Shown here in pieces: positions 1-5,302 of a stretch of 6,102 bases of DNA (its first letter is position 1; every line of letters starts with the position of its first letter). The position numbers were made by a program, and so were the translations under genes. The stretch is from an uncultured Porphyromonadaceae bacterium (GTDB lineage Bacteria > Bacteroidota > Bacteroidia > Bacteroidales > Coprobacteraceae): contig URAV01000068.1 of the NCBI GenBank assembly GCA_900545915.1, positions 1 through 6,102 of the forward strand. Reading direction: 5' to 3'. The notes under the pieces are model-generated. The model was not told the DNA's origin and did no database searches. It was given only the letters and a program-made list of their open reading frames with translations.

Positions 1-616
1 TGTTGCCAGAAGCAGCGCGGCCACCTCTCCAGTCCTTCATAGACGGACCATCAACAGTCTTCTGAGTAGCAGTTGTAGAGTGAACAGTTGTCATCAAACC
101 GTCTGTGATCCCCCACTTGTCATTCAGAACCTTTGCGATAGGAGCCAAGCAGTTAGTAGTACAAGAAGCGTTAGAAACGAACTGAGTACCTTTAACATAT
201 GATTTTTCGTTTACACCGCAAACGAACATAGGAGTTGCATCCTTGGAAGGAGCAGACATAACTACATATTTAGCGCCAGCTTCGATATGAGCCTGAGCCT
301 TTTCCTGAGTCAGGAACAAACCAGTAGATTCTACTACGTATTCAGCACCTACTGCATCCCACTTCAAATCAGCCGGATTGCGTTCTGCTGTTACGCGGAT
401 TTCCTTACCGTTTACGATCAGCTTGCTGTTTTCAACGTCAGCTTCGATAGTTCCGTCGAACTGACCGTGCATTGTGTCGTATTTCAGCATGTATGCCAAG
501 TAATCAACCGGGCAAAGGTCGTTAATACCTACGATCTGAATATCGCTTCTCTTTTGAGCAGCACGGAAAACGAAACGTCCGATACGGCCGAAACCGTTAA
601 TACCTACTTTAATCAT
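1..616 (-). CDS. gapA: Glyceraldehyde-3-phosphate dehydrogenase, type I (3'-truncated by window edge)
   Basis: This cytosolic glycolytic enzyme converts glyceraldehyde-3-phosphate, NAD+ and phosphate to 1,3-bisphosphoglycerate. The first 205 residues are present, of roughly 335 in the family. They start at ATG 616-614 and run off position 1 with the frame open. The N-terminus shows the Rossmann dinucleotide-binding motif INGFGRIGR (residues 6-14). Asp33 in GINDL is the usual NAD-preferring residue at the end of strand beta-2. The catalytic motif SNASCTTNC is intact, with nucleophile Cys152, and the general-base histidine is His179 in TTVHS. The conserved TQKTVDGPS segment follows at 184-192, and the N-terminal part of the catalytic domain is cut at RGGRAASGN. 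Codon use is visibly more GC-rich than in the other genes here, fitting high expression. A TACCTTTG -7 element lies at 712-719, giving a predicted leader of about 90 nt. The family call is certain; only the missing C-terminus is unseen. Confidence 0.97.
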   Translation of the reverse strand, partial: MIKVGINGFGRIGRFVFRAAQKRSDIQIVGINDLCPVDYLAYMLKYDTMHGQFDGTIEADVENSKLIVNGKEIRVTAERNPADLKWDAVGAEYVVESTGLFLTQEKAQAHIEAGAKYVVMSAPSKDATPMFVCGVNEKSYVKGTQFVSNASCTTNCLAPIAKVLNDKWGITDGLMTTVHSTTATQKTVDGPSMKDWRGGRAASGN

Positions 617-711
617 TGTAATAAAACTTTTAAGGGTTTATTATAAAATACAAATTTATTCTCTGTACGTGTCTTGTTTAAAAACAAAGCACCTCATTTT
701 TATTTGCGTTG

Positions 712-719
712 CAAAGGTA
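712..719 (-). promoter_or_regulatory. gapA promoter, -7 element TACCTTTG
   Basis: Read on the minus strand, the box is TACCTTTG, an exact match to the Bacteroidetes -7 consensus TAnnTTTG. The expected -33 TTTG is poor: the nearest T/G-rich word is GTTG at 740-737, with a short 17-bp spacer. The start of transcription should fall near 705, leaving an AT-rich leader of about 90 nt before the gapA ATG. That leader can form only small hairpins, such as TTGTTT/AAACAA. Confidence 0.6.
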
Positions 720-923
720 AGTATTTTATTTGTAAACAACATATTTTCTGCTTAAAAATAAAGAAAAAATTCTTTATTAAAATTTTCAGATTAAAGCTTT
801 TAGCTTGTTTCCCTCTATTTTGCTTTCTCTGGATTACAAAATGATCTTTTTGACTCAAAATGTTAATTAATCAGTCTGTTTTGCGTAATAATAGTTAAAA
901 ATTAGCATTTTAATTCTGATTAA

Positions 924-955
924 TTTGGATAATCAAAAATTCTCGGGTATATTTG
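924..955 (+). promoter_or_regulatory. Consensus Bacteroidetes promoter of the candidate small RNA
   Basis: The -33 box TTTG is at 924-927 and the -7 box TATATTTG at 948-955, separated by exactly 20 bp. Both boxes match the sigma-ABfr consensus without mismatch. Transcription should start near 961-963. No protein gene lies downstream on this strand before a strong terminator at 999-1026, so the promoter appears dedicated to a short non-coding transcript. The right arm of a 10-bp inverted repeat (916-925) overlaps the first bases of the -33 box. Confidence 0.7.
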
Positions 956-961
956 TATCAG

Positions 962-1026
962 TTTTTTCATGGTATTAGATTTAAGGTATTAAAGAATTGG
1001 TTGTCGGGAGACAACCCTTCTTTTTT
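962..1026 (+). ncRNA. Candidate intergenic small RNA, about 65 nt
   Basis: The segment is inferred from signals on both sides: a perfect -33/-7 promoter just upstream and an intrinsic terminator as its 3' end. The 5' half is AT-rich and mostly unpaired. It carries the heptamer GGTATTA twice, at 971-977 and 985-991, which could be repeated pairing seeds or a repeated protein site. The 3' half is the terminator hairpin. The only reading frame is seven codons (ATG 969, MVLDLRY) with no Shine-Dalgarno sequence, so a peptide is unlikely. It lies between two minus-strand genes and antisense to neither coding region. I do not recognise a known RNA family. The exact 5' end is uncertain by a few bases. 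Confidence 0.55.
999..1026 (+). terminator. Strong intrinsic terminator (plus strand)
   Basis: A perfect 7-bp stem, GGTTGTC (999-1005) with GACAACC (1010-1016), closes a GGGA tetraloop. It is followed by CTTC and six T residues (1021-1026). The minus strand has no T-tract on the other side, so it acts on plus-strand transcription, where the only upstream promoter is the one at 924-955. Confidence 0.8.
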
Positions 1027-1060
1027 AAATGTAAGCGAAGACTATTTTATATAAAACAAT

Positions 1061-1098
1061 AAACGCGTTGAGTAATGTGCGAATTACTTAACGCGTTT
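1061..1098. terminator. 16-bp hairpin, possible bidirectional terminator
   Basis: The arms 1061-1076 (AAACGCGTTGAGTAAT) and 1083-1098 pair over 16 positions with one G-T wobble and a 6-nt loop GTGCGA. On the plus strand it runs into TTTTCTTTTAT. On the minus strand it runs into TTTATTGTTTTAT, so either direction could terminate. It may end panB read-through on the minus strand, 230 nt after the panB stop, or back up the small-RNA terminator on the plus strand. Confidence 0.55.
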
Positions 1099-1173
1099 TC
1101 TTTTATGAGAATATCCTTAGTAGACCTTGTCGTCTAAATTTTCCAATAAAGAAGTATTATCAGGTTATTTTGT

Positions 1174-1262
1174 GTTTCCTTCGGGAATGTTTTCCTCCTT
1201 TTTACTCGTCAGATAGCCCGCTATCCTCCTTGTAAAAGCAGAAAAACATTCCCGAAGGAAAC
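1174..1262. repeat. 89-bp nested palindromic element downstream of panB
   Basis: The 20-bp arms 1174-1193 and 1243-1262 are perfect inverted copies. Complementarity continues imperfectly to 1205 and 1232, giving an imperfect stem of about 31 bp. The loop holds a second hairpin, GATAGC (1212-1217) with GCTATC (1220-1225). Each outer arm is itself a mini-palindrome: the left reads TTCC-TTCG-GGAA (1176-1187), a C(UUCG)G tetraloop hairpin on the plus strand, and the right gives the same on the minus strand. The octamer TCCTCCTT occurs at 1193-1200 and 1224-1231. No T-tract follows on either strand, so it is not a standard terminator. It could be a small mobile palindromic repeat or an mRNA-stabilising 3' structure; I cannot name a family. 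Confidence 0.65.
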
Positions 1263-1327
1263 TCTTAAATTTGATCCAAGTAAGATTTAGACCGGTTTTT
1301 AGGAATTATTGGGGATCGTCCCGGCTC

Positions 1328-2146
1328 TTAATATTGTTCCTTTTCGTTGGGGAAATCCTGAGTTTTCACGTCTTTAATATATGCTTGTACGGCTTCGGTT
1401 ATTATTGTATGTAGATCGGCATATCTGCGCAAGAATCTTGGAGAGAAGCCTTTGTTGATTCCCAACATATCGTGCATTACCAAGACTTGTCCGTCTGTTC
1501 CATTTCCAGCTCCGATGCCGATTGTGGGAATGTTTAATTCTTTAGAAACACGTTCTGCTAATTTAGCAGGAATTTTTTCGAGAACTATGGAAAAACATCC
1601 AATCTCTTCAAGTAAGTGCGCGTCTTTAATTAATTTTTGAGCTTCAGCTTCTTCTTTGGCTCGGACGGTATAAGTACCGAATTTGTTAATGGATTGGGGG
1701 GTTAATCCTAAATGTCCCATAACGGGTATTCCTGCGCTTAATATTCGCTCGATAGATTCTCTTATTTCTTCTCCTCCTTCCATTTTTACACAATCAGCTC
1801 CGGTTTCTTTCATGATCCGGATTGCAGATGCGACAGCTTCTTTGGAATTTCCTTGATAAGATCCGAAAGGCATATCTACGACAACAAGAGCTCGTTTGAC
1901 AGCTTTTACTACGGAAGTCCCGTGATATATCATCTGGTCTAATGTCATCGGCAAGGTGGTTACGTTTCCTGCCATAACATTGGATGCAGAATCTCCTACT
2001 AATATAACATCCATACCGGCTTGGTCTATAAGGCTGGCCATAGAATAATCGTATGCTGTAAGCATCGATATTTTTTCTCCCCGTTGTTTCATTTCTGCTA
2101 AGCGATGGGTGGTTACTTTTCGTAAATCTTCAGTATAAGTAGACAT
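1328..2146 (-). CDS. panB: 3-methyl-2-oxobutanoate hydroxymethyltransferase (ketopantoate hydroxymethyltransferase)
   Basis: PanB is the cytosolic first enzyme of pantothenate synthesis. It transfers a hydroxymethyl group from 5,10-methylene-tetrahydrofolate to 2-oxoisovalerate, giving ketopantoate. The 272 residues match the usual length of about 265-275 and form one TIM barrel. Family motifs are in order: SMLTAYDYSMA (27-37), VGDSASNVMAGNVTTLPMT (50-68), VVVDMPFGSYQG (88-99), VKMEGG (120-125), MGHLGLTPQS (143-152), VLEKIPA (188-194), IGIGAG (209-214) and FSPRFLRRY. By alignment with the known family, the metal ligands are Asp52, Asp91 and Glu123, and the catalytic acid/base is Glu190; all are present. 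The terminal DFPNEKEQY is typical of Bacteroidales PanB. The ATG at 2146 has a -7 element 33 bp upstream. No panC or panD is adjacent, so panB appears to be a single-gene unit. It is intact. Confidence 0.97.
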   Translation of the reverse strand: MSTYTEDLRKVTTHRLAEMKQRGEKISMLTAYDYSMASLIDQAGMDVILVGDSASNVMAGNVTTLPMTLDQMIYHGTSVVKAVKRALVVVDMPFGSYQGNSKEAVASAIRIMKETGADCVKMEGGEEIRESIERILSAGIPVMGHLGLTPQSINKFGTYTVRAKEEAEAQKLIKDAHLLEEIGCFSIVLEKIPAKLAERVSKELNIPTIGIGAGNGTDGQVLVMHDMLGINKGFSPRFLRRYADLHTIITEAVQAYIKDVKTQDFPNEKEQY

Positions 2147-2178
2147 GTTATGTTGTTCTTTTAATTGTTATTTGTCGA

Positions 2179-2186
2179 CAAAGGTA
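2179..2186 (-). promoter_or_regulatory. panB promoter, -7 element TACCTTTG
   Basis: The minus-strand box TACCTTTG is an exact match to TAnnTTTG and identical to the gapA box. Transcription would start near 2172, giving a leader of about 25 nt. No clear TTTG is found 19-21 bp further upstream, so the -33 contribution looks weak. The box lies between the terminator of the upstream gene (2222-2263) and the panB ATG, consistent with independent transcription of panB. Confidence 0.6.
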
Positions 2187-2221
2187 AGTCTTATTTTCGG
2201 GATTATGAGATTCGATAGAAA

Positions 2222-2263
2222 AGAAATATCCGGTATTCAAATTTTTGAATACCGGATATTTCT
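2222..2263 (-). terminator. Intrinsic terminator of the TPR/YD-repeat gene
   Basis: The arms 2222-2241 and 2244-2263 are perfect 20-base complements, in practice about 18 bp with a 6-nt A/T loop. The hairpin starts 13 bp after the stop codon of the gene at 2276-3928. On the minus strand the stem runs into TTTCTTTTCT. It separates that gene from the panB promoter. Confidence 0.8.
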
Positions 2264-2275
2264 GAATTTATTGCT

Positions 2276-3928
2276 TTATTTGTAAGAATAATATTCTATA
2301 TCGCGTTGTATCGTCTCTTTTACTTTCCCGTCATTGTATTGAGTTCGGGTTGTCCAGTTACCTTGTGCATCATAGGTATATTCATATGTTATTTCGTTTG
2401 ATTTTCCATTAGCATCTATACTGTCTTTGGATAAATCTCCGTTGTTGTTATAAGAATATGTGTGTGTTGTCTTGAGTCTTCCATTGATAATTGTTTCATT
2501 TTGCTTTTTGTTGTTGCTAAAAGTTGCCGTTGTGGTATTCTTGGGCAGATTAGCTTTAAAAATTTTAGTTGAAACAAGACTGTCGTTTGCATTGTAGGTA
2601 TATTGTGTTTTTATGCCACCTTTAACTCCTGTTACGAAATCTGTACGTTCGATTAATCGATTATTTGCATCATATTTGAAAGTACTTTGTGTTGTTTCCC
2701 GTTTTTTAGTATTGACGAAAGTGATTTTTTGTAATAATGAGCCTTTATAAATATATTTTTCATTTCCTTTTGCCGTTACAACAGAGCTTAATGTGTTGTC
2801 AGGGTGATAGTAGTACTGTTTTCCTTGTGTGCTCGACCCAGAAGTTCGTTCATGGAGTGTTAGTTGTCCTAATTCGTTGTATGTATTTCTGATATTGCTT
2901 GTAGAGGTTTTACCATTTGTATTTTTGGTTTCGACTTTTTCGAAAGTCGTTTTTACGTAACCTTTTAATCCTTCCGCTTCTGAATGAAATTGGGACTTAT
3001 TTATTAAAGCCATTTTTTCATTCAATTTTTCTATATATGGAGAATTTGGGTGATCTGCTATAAATTTGTTATAAGCGTATAGACTCATTCCGTTTATGAA
3101 ATGATTGTAGTCGATATCTTCAATTATTTTGGTGATTTCAGCTTTTTGGGGATGAGCAGGATATCTTTGCAAAAGATTTACGTATGCTTCTTTGGTGTTT
3201 TGTTCTGTTGCATATTGGTATGCAAGTTGGTAAATCCGGTTTTGCGCTTCGGGTACGAGTTCAGATTGAGGATATTGTTGTATAAATGCACTGTAAGCCT
3301 CTATTGTATTGTCTAATTTTGAAAATATTATTTTATCGGCGAGACGGGTAATCTCGGGGACTCTTTCAGATTCAGGATAATGGGTCAGAAAATATTTATA
3401 ACTATCTATGTCTGCTTTTTCTATTGCGTTATTGTATGCGATATCTTCTTGCAGTTGTTTGGCTTCTTGCAGATAAAAACATTCGTTGCAGACTTCGATT
3501 GCTCGTGCAAAAGCGGCTTCTGTGTTGTTTTTCTTTGCATCGTTGAGAATATTCTCTTCGATTTGTTTTTTTATTATAGCAAAAGATGTTTTGTGTTTGG
3601 TCAAAAATTTTTTTACATCTTTATCTTGTTGGTGTGTAATTGTGGTGTTGAGCAACGCATAAGCTCGATATGGATCATAACCTTTATATTCGGGTGTATT
3701 GAATAAAACGCAATCGCAAATGTCTACTAAAATCAGGTCGCTTTTGCTGTCTGTCGTATATACTTTATTTCGTTTTTCTACTGCTTTGGAGATTTTTTTT
3801 TCTTGAAGCAACTCGAATATTTTGTTCGCTTTTTGAGCATGAACTGTAAATGACGTTAACATGCATGTTGATATAAATAAGCAAGAAAAAAAATTACTGT
3901 ATGGTCGAAAAGTGATGAGCTGTTTCAT
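2276..3928 (-). CDS. Secreted protein with TPR-like helical repeats and C-terminal YD-like repeats
   Basis: Function unknown. The 550 residues begin with a signal peptide (hydrophobic core about 12-29, probable cleavage VHA/Q after residue 31; no lipobox), so the protein should be exported to the periplasm or beyond. Residues 33-315 are helical. They contain a 35-37-residue periodicity marked by HYPES (183), QYPQS (218), RYPAH (255) and DHPNS (292), typical of TPR/BamD-like tol-pal repeats. Residues about 345-550 are beta-rich with degenerate YD/RHS motifs: YNELGQL, YDANNRL, YNANDSL, YNNNGDL and YDAQGNWTTR, ending in the charged R-x-I-x-YY tail common in Bacteroidetes YD proteins. The helical part may bind partners and the YD part may form a beta shell; that is inference. 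I chose ATG 3928, preceded by GAGG five nt upstream, over an in-frame TTG at 3937 that overlaps the Shine-Dalgarno region. It has its own promoter and terminator and no toxin domain or immunity gene. Confidence 0.8.
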   Translation of the reverse strand: MKQLITFRPYSNFFSCLFISTCMLTSFTVHAQKANKIFELLQEKKISKAVEKRNKVYTTDSKSDLILVDICDCVLFNTPEYKGYDPYRAYALLNTTITHQQDKDVKKFLTKHKTSFAIIKKQIEENILNDAKKNNTEAAFARAIEVCNECFYLQEAKQLQEDIAYNNAIEKADIDSYKYFLTHYPESERVPEITRLADKIIFSKLDNTIEAYSAFIQQYPQSELVPEAQNRIYQLAYQYATEQNTKEAYVNLLQRYPAHPQKAEITKIIEDIDYNHFINGMSLYAYNKFIADHPNSPYIEKLNEKMALINKSQFHSEAEGLKGYVKTTFEKVETKNTNGKTSTSNIRNTYNELGQLTLHERTSGSSTQGKQYYYHPDNTLSSVVTAKGNEKYIYKGSLLQKITFVNTKKRETTQSTFKYDANNRLIERTDFVTGVKGGIKTQYTYNANDSLVSTKIFKANLPKNTTTATFSNNKKQNETIINGRLKTTHTYSYNNNGDLSKDSIDANGKSNEITYEYTYDAQGNWTTRTQYNDGKVKETIQRDIEYYSYK

Positions 3929-3996
3929 AATCCTCAATTATTATTATAATACGCATTAAATCAAGATTCCTTAATTTTTGTACTTTTTGGTAATTG

Positions 3997-4029
3997 CAAA
4001 TATAGTATTCTTGTATTATAAGTTGCAAA
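3997..4029 (-). promoter_or_regulatory. Consensus promoter of the TPR/YD-repeat gene
   Basis: On the minus strand the -33 TTTG is at 4029-4026 and the -7 TATATTTG at 4004-3997, with a 21-bp spacer. Both boxes are perfect. The start would fall near 3990, giving a leader of about 60 nt before ATG 3928. The promoter lies between this gene and the upstream small gene at 4071-4445, so the two need not be co-transcribed. No terminator is visible between them, so read-through is possible. Confidence 0.75.
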
Positions 4030-4070
4030 TATCTTGCTCTTTTTTTGAGTTTTATGCAGTATATGGGTTT

Positions 4071-4445
4071 CTATAAGTCTTGTTGAATCGAAATCTTTCT
4101 ATTTTGAAACTCGTATATCCCTGTTAAGATCAGTTTTACTAATTCGCTGCTTTGTTCGAAAAAAGCTTTGGCTAAAGTTACATTTATGGCAGAAGCCTGA
4201 GATAACATTTGTATGATATGGATAGCTTTGTGTAGTTCCTCTATAGCAGAGTTGAGTCTTTTGGGTGTGTTTACACTGGCATAATCCATGCAAATTGCAT
4301 CAATAAGTCCTCCTGTAGTTATGATGCTATTTGTAAATTGTTGCATGAATATTACTGTAAAAGAAGGGGTATTTGTGTTTTTGATTAAATCTGTCGCTAT
4401 CTGAGTAACAGATTGACTTTGAAGCATTAATTCTTTACGATTCAT
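4071..4445 (-). CDS. Small, probably all-helical protein (possibly a divergent four-helix-bundle protein)
   Basis: I do not recognise this 124-residue protein with certainty. It has no signal peptide or membrane segment and only two prolines (27 and 61). The remaining sequence reads as four amphipathic helices: about 5-24, 28-55, 62-83 and 87-115. The pattern F-x-QQ-x3-SI (33-41), then L-N-x-AI-EEL-H-x-AI-x-II-Q-x-L (64-81), then a final leucine-rich helix recalls the S23/IVP and bAvd four-helix-bundle family. Its signature glycine motif (NIAEG) is missing, so this is a weak resemblance. No reverse transcriptase or variable repeat is nearby to support a retroelement accessory role. The ATG at 4445 has no Shine-Dalgarno sequence, and an in-frame Met7 is an alternative start. 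The gene diverges from the ACT-domain gene across 227 bp. Being a real gene is likely; its function is unknown. Confidence 0.6.
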   Translation of the reverse strand: MNRKELMLQSQSVTQIATDLIKNTNTPSFTVIFMQQFTNSIITTGGLIDAICMDYASVNTPKRLNSAIEELHKAIHIIQMLSQASAINVTLAKAFFEQSSELVKLILTGIYEFQNRKISIQQDL

Positions 4446-4475
4446 AATTTTGTTTTTTTGGTATGGTATATGTGT

Positions 4476-4494
4476 TTTTATTTATGAAATAAAA
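4476..4494. repeat. Small AT-only palindrome in the divergent intergenic region
   Basis: TTTTATTT (4476-4483) and AAATAAAA (4487-4494) are perfect complements around a 3-nt centre ATG. It lies 31 bp upstream of the start of the small helical gene. Its role is unknown; it could be leader structure or an operator half of this divergent region. Confidence 0.3.
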
Positions 4495-4672
4495 GAACAA
4501 ACAGCATGCAGAACCTCGACTTATTTTACAACTGTTTAATTAGTATATTAATTATCAGGTGTTTATTAAATTGGTATAAAGAAATATTTTTTCCTATTCT
4601 GAAAATGACCTTTTCAAAATGGGAAAGGGGATTTGCTAAAATGAAAAATATTCAATAAAAAGACAGTTTAAT

Positions 4673-5131
4673 ATGGTACTAGAAAAAGAAGATTGTCGTA
4701 TTGATACAAAATCAATGACGGTAGAGCCAGATATTTTTATTCTTAAGATTAAGTCTGATTATAGTTTGCCATTGTATCAGTTTTCTACTCGTGTATTTCG
4801 AATTTTAGAACAATTTAATGTTTCTGTTGTGAGGACTATTAGTTCAGGGGTTTGTTATACGTTGATTATAAGGAAACTGCATCGAAAAGAAGACCTGTGT
4901 AGTGTATTGAGTGAGTTTGCAAAAGTTGATTTGTTTACGGGATGTGCGGCAATTTTTGTAAAATGGAAAGATCGTTTGCTTGCCAACGAATTTGCTATTC
5001 AATTAAATTATCATATACCTGTGATGTTAATTTCTTATGATATTGAGCTTTGCTCATTTTGTATTTGTGTTGATCGCAAAAATATAAATTTTGTTCAAAG
5101 AATTATTCCTCGTTTAAAAGGAGCTGTGTGA
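4673..5131 (+). CDS. Stand-alone tandem ACT-domain protein resembling the aspartokinase regulatory tail
   Basis: The 152 residues look like two consecutive ACT modules with no catalytic domain. The first (about 20-85) has DIFILKIKSD, then a long helix around YQFSTRVFRILEQFNVSV (35-52), then VRTISSGVCYTLIIR. This follows the aspartokinase ACT pattern: helix F-x2-RVF-x-IL, strand V-x-VVRTIS, then strand V-x-YTLII. The second (about 90-150) has CAAIFVKW, a helix at 100-112, then IPVMLISYDIELCSFCICVDR (start 115) and a final helix NINFVQRIIPRL. That matches the I-x-V-x-x-IS-x-x-x-x-E-x-x-x-x-x-x-V-D order of the aspartokinase second ACT domain. ACT pairs usually bind amino acids such as lysine or threonine and control a partner enzyme; ligand and partner here are unknown. 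It is cytosolic and has seven cysteines, three of them in C-x2-C-x-C (127-132). Start ATG 4673 has only a weak AAGAC upstream; Met15 is an alternative. The tRNA-editing-like gene follows after 227 bp. Confidence 0.6.
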   Translation: MVLEKEDCRIDTKSMTVEPDIFILKIKSDYSLPLYQFSTRVFRILEQFNVSVVRTISSGVCYTLIIRKLHRKEDLCSVLSEFAKVDLFTGCAAIFVKWKDRLLANEFAIQLNYHIPVMLISYDIELCSFCICVDRKNINFVQRIIPRLKGAV

Positions 5132-5161
5132 TCGTATAGGTATTTTCTTGAATTTTATCGC

Positions 5162-5169
5162 TATATTTG
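5162..5169 (+). promoter_or_regulatory. Possible promoter -7 element (TATATTTG) in the gap between the ACT and AlaX-like genes
   Basis: TATATTTG is an exact match to the Bacteroidetes -7 consensus, 31 bp after the ACT-gene stop. The positions 19-21 bp upstream read AGGT/GGTA and do not resemble TTTG, so it may be weak or activator-dependent. A transcript would start near 5176, just before the ten-codon frame at 5183-5215, and could read on into the AlaX-like gene. Confidence 0.4.
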
Positions 5170-5182
5170 TATCTCTAAAGGT

Positions 5183-5215
5183 ATGCTATGGGAGCAGTGG
5201 CCGGTTATGTTGTGA
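5183..5215 (+). CDS. Possible ten-codon leader peptide with two tryptophans
   Basis: ATG 5183 opens the frame MLWEQWPVML, ending at TGA 5213-5215. It is preceded by AAAGG two nt upstream, close for a Shine-Dalgarno sequence, and lies about 7 nt after the predicted transcription start. The surrounding 50 bases (5183-5235) are clearly more GC-rich than the flanks. A second overlapping frame begins at ATG 5188 (15 codons, ending at TGA 5233-5235). Such a short frame can easily arise by chance, and I see no convincing attenuator hairpin pair after it. Confidence 0.2.
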   Translation: MLWEQWPVML

Positions 5216-5302
5216 CGCAGAATTTGTGCAGGTGATTTTATTCTTGAAATGAAAATTTGAAAAAAGAATGGCTATTGCTATTTACAGGTAAAGATTTCCT
5301 TG

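Larger units (their letters stand above)
617..1327. other. Gene-free interval between gapA and panB, rich in RNA-level signals
   Basis: No protein-coding frame on either strand is convincing in these 711 bp. From the left it holds the gapA leader and promoter (617-719), then an AT-rich stretch (720-860) in which I see nothing. An inverted repeat follows (865-874 with 916-925). Next come a consensus plus-strand promoter (924-955), a short transcribed segment ending in an intrinsic terminator (999-1026), a 16-bp hairpin (1061-1098) and an 89-bp nested palindrome (1174-1262). The 65 bp next to the panB stop contain only a four-bp hairpin (GGGA/TCCC, 1312-1322) with no T-tract. Confidence 0.7.

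Noticed and set aside
287..646. 119-codon open frame on the plus strand
   Set aside because: It lies almost entirely antisense to the conserved gapA coding region, and its cysteine- and serine-rich translation resembles no protein. The gapA frame explains the sequence.
1105..1137. Ten-codon frame MRISLVDLVV after the 1061-1098 hairpin
   Set aside because: It has no ribosome-binding site or promoter and lies directly behind a probable terminator.
3101..3706. Two plus-strand open frames with hydrophobic, F/C/V-rich translations
   Set aside because: Both are antisense to the TPR/YD-repeat gene, and the apparent hydrophobicity comes from reading Lys/Glu-rich codons backwards.
3929..3937. TTG as the start of the TPR/YD-repeat gene
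   Set aside because: The TTG overlaps the GAGG ribosome-binding word that serves the ATG at 3928, and the signal peptide is well formed from that ATG.
5188..5205. GCCACTG on the minus strand, a word found in cobalamin riboswitches
   Set aside because: The other conserved blocks of that riboswitch, including the GGGAA and the receptor-loop elements, are absent around it, and no minus-strand gene follows.
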